Of a stretch of 64,000 bases of DNA, positions 1-8,373 are shown one piece after another. This DNA comes from JACKOB01 sp024234575. GTDB lineage: Bacteria > Pseudomonadota > Gammaproteobacteria > Pseudomonadales > Oleiphilaceae. Numbering within the stretch: position 1 is the stretch's first letter; the number at the start of each line of letters is the position of its first letter. Under the pieces are notes generated by a model that was not told where the DNA came from, did not search any database, and saw nothing but the letters and a program-made list of their open reading frames with translations. Made by a program: the position numbers and the translations under genes. The stretch covers positions 62,001 through 126,000 of the forward strand of contig JBPJFZ010000006.1 in assembly GCA_051208035.1 (NCBI GenBank), in the 5' to 3' direction.

Positions 1-214
1 GCTTACGCATACCCCACCACTCGTAGAGCGTCTGCAGTTCAAGCTTTGCCGCTTCGTGCTCATCATCCTGGGTAAAGTCTGTCGCGCCCTCAAACAGGTT
101 TTCTTTTTCAATACAATCCACCAACAGTTGAAAGCAGGCATGCAACATTATCTCGTCTTTATCACACCAGTCATCATGCAGGCTATCAATTGGTAACAGG
201 TTACTGGGTTTCAT
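1..214 (-). CDS. hypothetical protein, 3' part cut by window edge
   Basis: An open frame reads leftwards from an ATG at 214 out of the window, giving 71 residues that begin MKPSNLLPIDSLHDDW. The visible part is acidic and rich in Asp, Glu and Trp, with no signal peptide or membrane segment, so a small cytosolic protein is likely. I do not recognise the family. It is followed at its 5' side by about 240 bases of AT-rich DNA that must hold divergent promoters for this gene and uppP. The call rests on the intact frame and codon use only. Confidence 0.5.
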   Translation of the reverse strand, partial: MKPSNLLPIDSLHDDWCDKDEIMLHACFQLLVDCIEKENLFEGATDFTQDDEHEAAKLELQTLYEWWGMRK

Positions 215-451
215 AGGTAAAATTCTTTTTAGTTATCAGAGACTCATTTAAACGGCTCAAATCTAGTCAATAAGCATGTTCAGGGCAAGTATGGACTGAA
301 CAGGATAAGCCTTTCAGGGAAAACTATCGTATTAGCGATATATTTTTGAGCTCACAAATTTTAAAATGCCTCCCCGTCGCACTTCGGACAAGCTAACGCA
401 TTCACACCGATCACTGCAGACCAACACGACTTAAAAACAGAGAATGTGCCA

Positions 452-1249
452 ATGGAGTTATTACACAGCATTATTTTAGGGATTATCGAGGGGATTACCG
501 AGTTTCTCCCCATCTCTTCAACAGGCCATCTGATCATTGCGAGCGATTTACTTGGCCTTCCGCAATCCGAAGCCAATAAAGCCTTTGAAGTTATTATTCA
601 ATTGGCAGCAATTCTGGCGGTGGTTGCAAACTATCGTGAAAAATTCAGTTTTGCGCATACGCAGCTTTGGATTAAAGTCGCCATGGCGTTTGTACCAATT
701 GGGCTAATCGGCTTGCTTTTTCATAAGCAAATTAAACTCCTGTTTTCGGTCGAAATCGTCGCCATAATGTTCATTGTGGGTGGCGTTATTTTTATCTGGG
801 TCGAACATTATCTAAAAAGCCACCCTCCCACCACTCGGGACATTGAAGAAATCTCCTTTCGCCAGGCGATTATTATCGGTATTGCACAAGTGTTTGCGCT
901 GATTCCCGGCACCAGTCGCGCAGGTTCCACTATCATTGGGGCGCTATTGGTTGGGGTTGATCGCAAAGCCAGTGCCGAATTCTCGTTTTTATTGGCATTA
1001 CCAGTGATGGTGGCCGCCAGCGGGCTTGACTTGCTAAAGAATTATCAGGAGTTCAGTGGCGAAGCACTAACGCCTTTACTCGTGGGTTTTGTGACGGCAT
1101 TTATATGTGCCTACTTTGTGATGAAGCTTTTTATCTCGTTTCTGAATCGTTTTACTTTTACAGCCTTTGGTATATACCGTATTGTTTTTGGTCTTTTGCT
1201 GTTTGCTCTTTTGTATAGTGGCGTGATCAGCCCATCTGCCGCTGGATAA
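452..1249 (+). CDS. uppP: undecaprenyl-diphosphate phosphatase UppP (BacA)
   Basis: Integral membrane phosphatase that converts undecaprenyl diphosphate to undecaprenyl phosphate, recycling the lipid carrier for peptidoglycan and other envelope polymers. The 265-residue product is the normal length and very hydrophobic. It shows both family signatures: EGITEFLPISSTGH near residue 13 and PGTSRAG near residue 152, which form the active site. I chose the ATG at 452 because an AGAGA-type ribosome site lies about 7 bases before it; a GTG at 446 would add two residues but leaves almost no spacing. It stands alone, with an unrelated convergent gene downstream. Confidence 0.95.
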   Translation: MELLHSIILGIIEGITEFLPISSTGHLIIASDLLGLPQSEANKAFEVIIQLAAILAVVANYREKFSFAHTQLWIKVAMAFVPIGLIGLLFHKQIKLLFSVEIVAIMFIVGGVIFIWVEHYLKSHPPTTRDIEEISFRQAIIIGIAQVFALIPGTSRAGSTIIGALLVGVDRKASAEFSFLLALPVMVAASGLDLLKNYQEFSGEALTPLLVGFVTAFICAYFVMKLFISFLNRFTFTAFGIYRIVFGLLLFALLYSGVISPSAAG

Positions 1250-1311
1250 AAACTAATCTGCCTGTTTGCGCAACCGCCCTATCAATAACTTCAGCACGGA
1301 AATAACGCACG

Positions 1312-1770
1312 CTAAGTCTTCGGTGGGGCAATTTTCGCTAAAATCTCGCTTTTTTCGCCGCGTAACAATTTTAGCAACTCAGGCCTGGACACTTCTCGTG
1401 GAAGCCCCTTTCCTGCGAGAAAATCCAACATCTGCTGAAACTTCCGCCTTCTTTTTTCACCCTTTTCAGACATTTCTCGGCGGTCACTGAATTCATCCAT
1501 CAAAGTCGATCCGCAGGGGCAGTTTCGGAAGACCTCAATAATGATCGACCCATCATCTTCGGTCGCCGCTTTTAAAGAGCTTTTTGCCGTAGGGATTCTT
1601 TCTGTTTCCCGTAAAAATTGTTCTGAATTTTCAAAGATACGCCCACAACAACTGCACTTCTTAGGAAACGCCGATGCCGCCAGGGCTTCAAGCCCAGAAA
1701 AAAACAACTCGAACTCGGCTTTTATGACCTCATCATTGTCCACATTCGCACCCTCTGCCCAATCGACCAA
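1312..1770 (-). CDS. hypothetical protein with paired Cys motifs
   Basis: A 152-residue soluble protein of unknown function. It contains CSCCGRIF near residue 39 and NCPCGSTL near residue 84, which together could make a four-cysteine metal site of the zinc-ribbon kind (inference). The C-terminal third is basic and probably helical. The start is uncertain: a TTG at 1770 opens the frame, but a GTG at 1743 has a better GAGGG ribosome site 7 bases upstream. A small inverted repeat, TGGTG-N5-CACCA at 1822-1836, lies just upstream and could be an operator. It converges on uppP. Confidence 0.6.
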   Translation of the reverse strand: MVDWAEGANVDNDEVIKAEFELFFSGLEALAASAFPKKCSCCGRIFENSEQFLRETERIPTAKSSLKAATEDDGSIIIEVFRNCPCGSTLMDEFSDRREMSEKGEKRRRKFQQMLDFLAGKGLPREVSRPELLKLLRGEKSEILAKIAPPKT

Positions 1771-1851
1771 GCGAGCGTCTTGCTCTTCAACTTCGCTCCT
1801 AGTCTATAGAATGGTCCAATATGGTGAAATACACCAAATATCAGGGTGCCT

Positions 1852-2508
1852 TTAGCTAAACAATCTCATAAACCAGCCCTTTTCAAGGTCTTCTTTGCAC
1901 CCCCAAAATTGTTGACTGTAAGTGTTAGCCTGGTTGTCTACCTTACGCGCAACTTTTAGTAGCCACGGTTTCTTGTTATAGCTCTGGCGGCGGAAGCCAC
2001 CACGCCCTTCGTGATAGTTCAAATACTGGTTATAGGTGTCCCACTTGGACACTTTGTTAACACGCTGAGTCTGGTGCATATACCAGCCAATAAAGTCCAT
2101 CGCATCTGCAAAGTCGTCTCTGCTCGCAAACCAGCTGCCAGTTGCATCGGTATACTCACCCCAAACCGCATCTTTGGCCTGAGCATAACCATAAGCATCA
2201 CTGGCGCGGCCAATCGGTATAAACCCTAAAAAGTATTCCATTGGTGGCGCGGCATCGTGTCGAAAGCCAGACTCCTGCTTCATGATTGCCATCGTCACAT
2301 GCACCGGCGCCCCCCACTTCTCGCGGGTTTTGACTGCGGCGTCATACCAATCTCTATTCTCATAGAATATTGAACAAAGATTGTTGGGCTTGGCAGGCGG
2401 CATAGTGGCACAACCTGACAACGTCACCATTAGTAATAGAGAATGGATTCTCAGAAGATTTATAAGTGCGTCCTCGCTTTGTTTTCGTATCGGCGGGCAC
2501 CACCACAT
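1852..2508 (-). CDS. lysozyme-like (transglycosylase SLT-type) lipoprotein
   Basis: Predicted outer-membrane or periplasmic lipoprotein with a lytic-transglycosylase-like domain. The N-terminus carries a hydrophobic stretch ending in the lipobox TLSGC, so lipidation near residue 33 is expected. The mature part has IMKQESGF, the catalytic-Glu helix motif of SLT enzymes, followed by a YGYAQ-type motif and Tyr/Gly-rich segments typical of the fold. It would cut or bind peptidoglycan. The ATG at 2508 makes a rather long n-region (about 15 residues); a later start is possible. No linked partner gene is visible, so its role is likely general wall turnover. Confidence 0.82.
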   Translation of the reverse strand: MWWCPPIRKQSEDALINLLRIHSLLLMVTLSGCATMPPAKPNNLCSIFYENRDWYDAAVKTREKWGAPVHVTMAIMKQESGFRHDAAPPMEYFLGFIPIGRASDAYGYAQAKDAVWGEYTDATGSWFASRDDFADAMDFIGWYMHQTQRVNKVSKWDTYNQYLNYHEGRGGFRRQSYNKKPWLLKVARKVDNQANTYSQQFWGCKEDLEKGWFMRLFS

Positions 2509-2661
2509 TTACCCGCAAACAAAGCATCTTAAACAAAAAAAACCATTAAAAGCCAGCGTGCGTTTAGAAAAAGCGCACTGAGGAACAGCTAGATACTTAA
2601 CATAGCAGCCGCTAAATACTTATAAAAGTTGCGACCAACGCACGATAACGATTGGTGTAAC

Positions 2662-3057
2662 CTAGGTCTCGCCCAACATTACTGCTCTGACCTTTATCCA
2701 TTCGACGATCCGGGTGTCTTCATGGTTTAAATGATGCGTAAAATCATCTATCAGCTCTTTCAGGTCTTCAGTAATGTCATTATTTTCGCCGTACCGCCCT
2801 TTGAGGGTAAAGGCTCTACCTGCAAGATCTTTGTGCTTTAAACTATGATCAAAGGCATAGGGATAATGAACATCCTCTGCGATTTCTTCCTGGCGGGAGA
2901 ATATATCTGCACTTTTTTCGGTGAAAAAATCAAAAAACGACGTAATCGCAGAGCCTTTGTCTTCGTCGATTGAAGAAAAAAACTCGTTAAATGCACGATT
3001 AAACTCTATGCGTTGTGCCTTTATTTCGGCAACATACTGCTCAGCTTTTCCTGACAA
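2662..3057 (-). CDS. degenerate hemerythrin-like protein
   Basis: A 131-residue helical, acidic protein. HSLKH (His71, His75) and HLNHED (His109, Asp114) have exactly the HxxxH and HxxxxD spacing of the third and fourth helices of hemerythrin. The positions that should hold the second-helix ligands, 19 and 15 residues before His71, are Ile52 and Gln56, and the first helix has Arg16 in place of His. If the family call is right, only half of the di-iron site survives, so oxygen binding is doubtful and a one-metal or structural role is possible. The frame opens with a TTG; no ATG fits. Family assignment is by my own motif comparison. Confidence 0.55.
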   Translation of the reverse strand: MSGKAEQYVAEIKAQRIEFNRAFNEFFSSIDEDKGSAITSFFDFFTEKSADIFSRQEEIAEDVHYPYAFDHSLKHKDLAGRAFTLKGRYGENNDITEDLKELIDDFTHHLNHEDTRIVEWIKVRAVMLGET

Positions 3058-3152
3058 TCTCTAATCTTCCCTTCAAATATCATTGTCGAATCGGCGAAAA
3101 CAATGCTGCCGTCTGTGAAGGTAAGAACTTAACATTAACTAGCGCCTGCGCA

Positions 3153-3161
3153 TATGTCCTA
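3153..3161 (-). promoter_or_regulatory. TAGGACATA site 1
   Basis: The nonamer TAGGACATA occurs here on the minus strand, within the longer match TTTAGGACATAT. It lies between the hemerythrin-like gene and the end of the XRE regulator gene. Two more exact copies flank the regulator on its other side. Candidate operator for that regulator (inference). Confidence 0.35.
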
Positions 3162-3200
3162 AAGTTCGCATCTTTACATCAAATTTAACGATTTGAAGGG

Positions 3201-3614
3201 TCAGAGACGTGGCCGTTCACTTTCTTCGGCGTCTATCAGGGTAATTTCGTTGTAGTGACGCAGTTTTTCATCACTGCTACTCATCGCGCTGAGCACAAAA
3301 AAGTTGAATTCGGCACTGGTGTCCAGGCGCTTCAAGAGTTTCTTACGCGTTCTGATATATCGAGACTCACCAACGATCGTATGCACCGTGCCTTCCTGGT
3401 ATAGCAACTCATCCACAGTACAATCAAGTATATTACATATAATCAACAACTTATCTATTGGCGGCATCACCATTTTAGGTCCTGATCGCTCGTATTTCGC
3501 GTACTGTCGCGGGCTAATTCCGGTTAATTCTGAGAGTCTTCGAATAGAAATTTCCCGAAGTTTTCGCCGCTGCCGCAGGCGTTCTGGCAACTTTTTAACG
3601 TTCGCCTCGTACAT
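3201..3614 (-). CDS. XRE-family HTH transcriptional regulator
   Basis: A 137-residue DNA-binding protein. The N-terminal Cro/CI-type helix-turn-helix spans about residues 8-70, with the recognition region LSELTGISPRQYAKYE. The C-terminal half is charged and has no recognised sensor domain. The ATG at 3614 is preferred over an upstream one because AAGGAGT sits 8-9 bases before it. Exact TAGGACATA sites lie before the gene (3681), after it (3153) and near the receiver gene (3835), suggesting autoregulation and a small regulon. What it senses cannot be told from sequence. Confidence 0.85.
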   Translation of the reverse strand: MYEANVKKLPERLRQRRKLREISIRRLSELTGISPRQYAKYERSGPKMVMPPIDKLLIICNILDCTVDELLYQEGTVHTIVGESRYIRTRKKLLKRLDTSAEFNFFVLSAMSSSDEKLRHYNEITLIDAEESERPRL

Positions 3615-3680
3615 CGTTGCATACTCCTTTAGTGATAATCTGCTCTCGACAAATGAGGCTTGGCAGATCATGAGGCATTT

Positions 3681-3689
3681 TAGGACATA
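3681..3689 (+). promoter_or_regulatory. TAGGACATA site 2, upstream of XRE regulator
   Basis: Second exact TAGGACATA, again inside TTTAGGACATAT, 67 bases before the XRE start codon, where an autoregulatory operator would be expected. The 371-base gap from 3615 to 3985 holds this site, site 3 and otherwise AT-rich promoter-like DNA with no gene. Confidence 0.4.
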
Positions 3690-3834
3690 TAAAGCCCGAA
3701 AGAGATAAAAAATTTTGGAATTTGATTTCCCTCAATAACTATGTGCATTGTGAGCATATTTTTGCTTTCGATCAATGACAGCTCAACTCTGCAAACACTA
3801 TTTTTTAAGAATTCCGAATTTTTAATCGGCACTA

Positions 3835-3843
3835 TAGGACATA
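3835..3843 (+). promoter_or_regulatory. TAGGACATA site 3, upstream of receiver gene
   Basis: Third exact TAGGACATA, 143 bases before the receiver-domain gene at 3986. With sites 1 and 2 it suggests that the XRE protein controls both itself and the divergent receiver gene. This is inferred from the repetition alone. Confidence 0.35.
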
Positions 3844-3985
3844 ACTGATTTAAAACTTTAGTGCTATTGTTACACCCTTAACGAGAAGTCATAAAGAAAA
3901 CCTGACTTATCAGGATATATGTTCGTAAATTTAAATAACCTTTGAGCATTTGCTCTTTAACACTTTTTAATCGAGCCCGTTTTAA

Positions 3986-4408
3986 ATGAAGGAAAGCGAA
4001 ATTAATATTCTCCTGGTGGAGGATAATTCTGACCATCAGCTACTCGCGCAAATGGCCGTCAACAGACTTAACATGAACATCAATCTAACAGTCTGCGAAA
4101 ATGGCGAAGAAGCACTGGCATTGCTGGAAAAAAAGCAATTTTGTCCAGATATTGCGTTGCTCGATATAGAGCTTATGCATGACCTGGACGGCTTCGATGT
4201 TGCACAGCAGATTCGAAAAAATCCGAACCTAAGTAGAACGGACATTATCTATTATACTGGTTATGACAACCCTGAGTATAAGGCTCTGGCCGAGGAAACC
4301 GGCGCATTAGACTACATTTTAAAAAATGAAGATATGTCAGTAACGGTAACTAAACTAAAGCAGGTTATTGGAGACTGGAGCAACAAAAGACGGCTCGAAC
4401 GCGCCTAA
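3986..4408 (+). CDS. stand-alone response-regulator receiver protein (CheY-like)
   Basis: A 140-residue single receiver domain. All the phosphorylation-site residues are present: acidic pair Glu12-Asp13 in LLVEDN, phospho-acceptor Asp60 in ALLDIEL, switch Thr91 in YYTGYDN and Lys113 in YILKNED. There is no output domain, so it must act by protein contact, like CheY or the Rcp/Spo0F types. No kinase gene is adjacent. The product is close to the family of short receivers found beside hybrid kinases in marine gammaproteobacteria. The start at 3986 has only a weak AAATGAAGGA context; no better start exists. Confidence 0.88.
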   Translation: MKESEINILLVEDNSDHQLLAQMAVNRLNMNINLTVCENGEEALALLEKKQFCPDIALLDIELMHDLDGFDVAQQIRKNPNLSRTDIIYYTGYDNPEYKALAEETGALDYILKNEDMSVTVTKLKQVIGDWSNKRRLERA

Positions 4409-4462
4409 TTTCTGTATTTTTTTTCACAAACAATCGTTTTTCAATATTTATTTTTTGCAGAT

Positions 4463-4485
4463 GTGGCACTATAAGACAGTGTCAC
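4463..4485 (+). terminator. stem-loop after the receiver gene
   Basis: GTGGCACT and AGTGTCAC pair (one G-U) around a 7-base loop, followed by a C/T-rich tract. It is 55 bases after the receiver stop codon and could end that transcript. The tail is not a clean run of T, so confidence is low. Confidence 0.35.
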
Positions 4486-4605
4486 TTCCCCTTTTCCGTA
4501 AATTTCCTGTCAATAACGACAGCTTTCTAACACTCTGGTCACAACTGGTAAATTGTAAAGTAAACGCCGTTTTGCTTTTTGGTTGGCCGTCGCTATTATC
4601 TACGA

Positions 4606-4619
4606 ATGATCGTGATCAT
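4606..4619. promoter_or_regulatory. perfect dyad upstream of imelysin gene, Fur-like
   Basis: ATGATC-GT-GATCAT is a perfect inverted repeat 66 bases before the imelysin-family start codon. It resembles the GAT/ATC-rich dyads bound by Fur-family metal regulators, and imelysins are often iron-regulated. A related palindrome, ATGATCAT, lies at 5951-5958 before the metallophosphatase gene. Regulator identity is inference. Confidence 0.35.
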
Positions 4620-4684
4620 CACTATTGGTGACGTATTAATCGTTGATAGCACCTATACATCCATTGCAGAGAAGCACATACCGC

Positions 4685-5854
4685 ATGACTAACCGCACAT
4701 TAAAACTGTTCATATTGGGCGTGGCGGTACAAATCTCTTTATGTGCGGTTGCAAACGGAACAGTTATTGCCCAAGACAGCGACCCTGCATCAGATAACCT
4801 CACCATCCAAAAGCAAGCCGCAGAGTTAGCGTTGCTCAATGCGGTAAGCAGTAATCTGATACAGCCCACACACCAGATACTACAAGAACATGCACTGCAG
4901 CTTCAGATACTCACCGCTTCTTTTTGTGAAACCCCAACGCAAACCAGCTTTAACTACGTACAAGGTGCCTGGAAACAAGCGATGCATACCTGGTCTGCTT
5001 TAGCTGCGATCAATTTCGGCCCGATTGACGAAACTGAGGCATTATGGCGATTTCAGTTCTGGCCTGACCCCATTAACCTGGTACAACGCAAATTCAACTC
5101 GCGCCTGAGTGGAGCTAACAATGATAACAGCCCAGATCAATTGGCGCAGGCCAGCATGGCCATTCAGGGGCTATCTGCCCTTGAGTTCCTGCTATTTGAT
5201 CCAGGCATTTCACTTGCTGATTACCAAACCAAAACTCACTTCTGCACAATATTACAAGGTACTGCTGCAAACCTTGCAACTAATGCCACCCTATTAAACA
5301 GTGCCTGGCAGCAGGAATATCCACAAAGATGGTTAGATATTAAAAAAGCAGCCACCTCCCCTGACTACTTTACACGCAATATAGAAAGCCTGTTTAGCGG
5401 CATGGTGATGGCACTGGACACCATTAAAAGCCAAAAGCTGGGCACACCTCTGGGCTTTAAAAAGGGGGAAAATTCGTTGCCTGTTGGCGCTAAACCTAAC
5501 CCCTGGCAAGTAGAGTCCTGGCGAAGCCAGACATCGATACCCCACATACTTGCAACGTTACAATTCAGCCAGGAACTGTACGCGATGGAGTTTGGTTTCA
5601 GCTGGTATCTGTTTAATAAGTCACCCGCTGCCGACGCAGAAGTTCTGGACAAAAAAATCAGGGATCTGTTCGCTGCCACTAACCAGCGAGCAGCCGCTTT
5701 GGACAAAAGCGCATTTGTACTATTACAAAACAATGACACTAAAAATCTACTGCAATTACACACAGACGTTGAACAGCTACATCAGTTACTCAAAATCAGC
5801 TACGCAAAGGCCACAGGCATTCAATTTAGATTTAATGCCAAAGACGGTGACTGA
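4685..5854 (+). CDS. imelysin-family (M75-like) protein, GxHxxE motif changed
   Basis: A 389-residue exported protein with a signal peptide (hydrophobic stretch about residues 8-25) and two imelysin-type helical repeats. The family is linked to iron uptake and is periplasmic or outer-membrane bound. The WPDP motif follows EALWRFQF as in the family. The usual GxHxxE metal motif reads GLSALE here, with Ser in place of His; this is the pattern of the second, non-canonical imelysin group, so peptidase activity is unlikely. ATG 4685 begins a proper signal peptide; an in-frame TTG at 4643 would spoil it. A Fur-like dyad lies upstream. No iron transporter gene is adjacent. Confidence 0.82.
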   Translation: MTNRTLKLFILGVAVQISLCAVANGTVIAQDSDPASDNLTIQKQAAELALLNAVSSNLIQPTHQILQEHALQLQILTASFCETPTQTSFNYVQGAWKQAMHTWSALAAINFGPIDETEALWRFQFWPDPINLVQRKFNSRLSGANNDNSPDQLAQASMAIQGLSALEFLLFDPGISLADYQTKTHFCTILQGTAANLATNATLLNSAWQQEYPQRWLDIKKAATSPDYFTRNIESLFSGMVMALDTIKSQKLGTPLGFKKGENSLPVGAKPNPWQVESWRSQTSIPHILATLQFSQELYAMEFGFSWYLFNKSPAADAEVLDKKIRDLFAATNQRAAALDKSAFVLLQNNDTKNLLQLHTDVEQLHQLLKISYAKATGIQFRFNAKDGD

Positions 5855-6035
5855 CCCCCCCAACCATTTTGCCTACTGGTTAACACTACAACGAACATCA
5901 TTGATTCGTTCATGACCATAGTTCCTCTTCCATAGAATAATCCCGCCGCAATGATCATCAGACTAGCGATTTCATCATCGTTTATTCAGCAGAGCGAAAA
6001 ACGAATTAGACAGCTGTCATAACAAGGCGACGAGA

Positions 6036-8372
6036 ATGAAACATAAAAATAACATGATTAAGACCCCATTAGCGCTCTTACTCGGAATAAGCACGGCACA
6101 CGCAGGAACAATTTACCAGGCAGAAGACTACACCAGCGCAGGTAGCAGCACTAAAAGTACGGCCCACGCTGGTTATACAGGAGCAGGGTTTGTCGATTTC
6201 GGCGGCAATGGCTCCTGGATCGAGCTAGACAACCTGTCTGTACCCACCACCGGTGACTATGTACTGTCACTGAGGTACGCAAACGGCAGCAAAGGCGATC
6301 GTCAGGCCGCCGCAATCGTTAATGGCAGCAACCGCGGCAACATTGGCTTTGGCAAAACCGGCGGTTGGAAAAACTGGGCTTCTGACACAATTTCAGTGCC
6401 ACTGAAACAGGGAAATAACCGCTTGCGACTGCAGGCGAATACGGGTTCTGGAGGTCCGAATCTGGATAGCATCGAAGTTTCTTTAAAAGAATCGACAGGC
6501 GGCAGCACCAGCGCGACAAGCAGCCTAGCAACAAATCAGCAACTTAGTTCAGGCCAGAGCCTTACATCTACCAACGGATCCCATCGCTTAGTATTACAGA
6601 GCGATGGCAACCTCGTTATTTACAAAAATACCGGCGAAGCCATTTGGGATACCAAGACCAATGGCAAGGGTGGCAGTCGCTTTATCCTGCAAGGAGATGG
6701 CAACCTGGTTTTAAGAAACTCATCCGGCTCTGCCATTTGGGCAAGTGGCACGAACGGCAAAGGCGGCACGACGCTGGTGATGCAAGATGATGGCAATCTC
6801 GTTCTCTACACAGCATCAAATTCTGCGGTATGGTCAAGCAAAGGTACCTCTGACACAGGTGGCGGAAATAATACTTCCGATACAATAAAACCTGTTATTA
6901 CGCTTAATGGCGGCGCCAATATTTCCATTGTGCAGGGATCAACCTTTAATGATCCTGGGGCAACTGCCAGCGACAACCAAGACGGCAACATCAGCAACAA
7001 GATTACCGTTACTGGTACCGTAAATACCGCAGCGGCAGGCGTCTACCAGCGGCAATATAATGTGAAGGATGCGGCAGGAAACGCGGCAAATACCGTAACC
7101 CGCATCATCACAGTAGTGAGTTCAGGAAGCGGCGGTAGTAATGGTGGCAGCGTCTTACAATCTGGCCAGCAGCTTAATGTTAACCAAAGCATACAATCGG
7201 CAAACGGTAACTACAGACTCGTTTTACAGACAGATGGCAATCTGGTGTTGTACACGAAATCAGGTCAGGCGCTGTGGTCAACTAAAACCAATGGCAAAGG
7301 GGCTACCCGTTTCGTTATACAAAGCGACGGTAACCTGGTTCTTTACACCTCTGCCAACAAATCAGTTTGGTCTAGCAAAACCAATGGCAAGGGCGGCACA
7401 AAGCTGGTCATACAAGATGACGGTGACCTGGTGCTGCTCAATGGGTCAGGCACTTCGGTCTGGTCAACCAGCACGGGCAATAGCGCTGGCGGTGGCAACA
7501 CAGGTGGTGGAACTGGCGGCACCACTGGTGGTGTAAAAATTGCCTTTATCGGCGATACCGGTTATGGCAGCAACTTCCAGAAAGTATTAAACCTGATCAA
7601 AAGTGAAAAGGCAGAGCTGACTATCGTTGCAGGTGACACCTCTTACAGCAGCAGCGGTGACGACAACTGGGATGCAATGGTACGCAACACCCTGGGTTCT
7701 TCCGACCCGGCTTTAGTGGTAGCAGGCAATCACGACACCCAGGACAGCAAGCTAAGTGATGTGCTTTCCTTTGGTAGAAGCCGCCTGAGCAGAGCATCGA
7801 ACGTGCAATGCTCTGGTTCATATGGCGAACAGATGACCTGTCGTTACAAGAATATCTACTTTGTGCTCTCAAGTATCGGCACTACAGGCAGCCAGTCCTC
7901 TCATGAAAGCTTTATCAGCAACAGCTTAAATAACGCACCTAACGGCGCCTGGCGTGTTTGTGCCTGGCACAAGAATCAGAGAGACATGCAAGTGGGCGGC
8001 AAAACCGACGAAGTGGGTTGGAACGCTTATGAAACCTGCCGTGAGAAAGGGGCCATTATCGCTACCGGGCATGAGCACTCGTACGAGCGTACACACCTGT
8101 TGAGCGATATGAGCAGTAAGAGCGTTGCCAGCACATCTTCAACCTTTACAGTTAGTCCTGGAAAAACTTTTGCCTTTGTATCTGGTTTAGGTGGTATAGG
8201 TATTCGTGATCAGGAGCGTGGTGGCAGCCACTGGGCCAAAATATATACATCAACTCAGGGAGCCACTTACGGTGCGATGTTTGCGACTTTCTATGATGAC
8301 CGTGCAGAGTTTTACTTTAAAAATATCTCCGGCAAGGTGATCGATCAATTTACTGTAAACAAGGGGTACTAA
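6036..8372 (+). CDS. secreted multidomain lectin-metallophosphatase
   Basis: A 778-residue exported protein. Order of domains: signal peptide 1-23 (cut after AHA); CBM6/35-like sugar-binding domain about 24-152; bulb-type (mannose-binding) lectin about 160-275 with QSDGNLVIY, QGDGNLVLR and QDDGNLVLY; an Ig-like DUF5011/HYR repeat about 283-362; a second bulb lectin about 372-482 with three more such motifs; Gly-rich linker; and a purple-acid-phosphatase-like metallophosphatase from about 500. Metal residues are visible: Asp507 in GDTGYG, Asn565-His566 in GNHD, and His679/His681 in GHEHSYER. Probably hydrolyses phosphoesters while bound to glycans. One half Pho-box-like CTGTCATAA precedes the start. 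Three small secreted-protein genes follow. Confidence 0.9.
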   Translation: MKHKNNMIKTPLALLLGISTAHAGTIYQAEDYTSAGSSTKSTAHAGYTGAGFVDFGGNGSWIELDNLSVPTTGDYVLSLRYANGSKGDRQAAAIVNGSNRGNIGFGKTGGWKNWASDTISVPLKQGNNRLRLQANTGSGGPNLDSIEVSLKESTGGSTSATSSLATNQQLSSGQSLTSTNGSHRLVLQSDGNLVIYKNTGEAIWDTKTNGKGGSRFILQGDGNLVLRNSSGSAIWASGTNGKGGTTLVMQDDGNLVLYTASNSAVWSSKGTSDTGGGNNTSDTIKPVITLNGGANISIVQGSTFNDPGATASDNQDGNISNKITVTGTVNTAAAGVYQRQYNVKDAAGNAANTVTRIITVVSSGSGGSNGGSVLQSGQQLNVNQSIQSANGNYRLVLQTDGNLVLYTKSGQALWSTKTNGKGATRFVIQSDGNLVLYTSANKSVWSSKTNGKGGTKLVIQDDGDLVLLNGSGTSVWSTSTGNSAGGGNTGGGTGGTTGGVKIAFIGDTGYGSNFQKVLNLIKSEKAELTIVAGDTSYSSSGDDNWDAMVRNTLGSSDPALVVAGNHDTQDSKLSDVLSFGRSRLSRASNVQCSGSYGEQMTCRYKNIYFVLSSIGTTGSQSSHESFISNSLNNAPNGAWRVCAWHKNQRDMQVGGKTDEVGWNAYETCREKGAIIATGHEHSYERTHLLSDMSSKSVASTSSTFTVSPGKTFAFVSGLGGIGIRDQERGGSHWAKIYTSTQGATYGAMFATFYDDRAEFYFKNISGKVIDQFTVNKGY

Positions 8373-8373
8373 T

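Noticed and set aside
1541..1855. 104-residue plus-strand frame opposite the Cys-motif protein
   Set aside because: Ser-rich with poor codon structure; the minus-strand gene with paired Cys motifs is better supported.
6005..6030. Full Pho box before the lectin-phosphatase
   Set aside because: Only one CTGTCATAA half is present; the second repeat at the right spacing does not match, so PhoB control is not supported.
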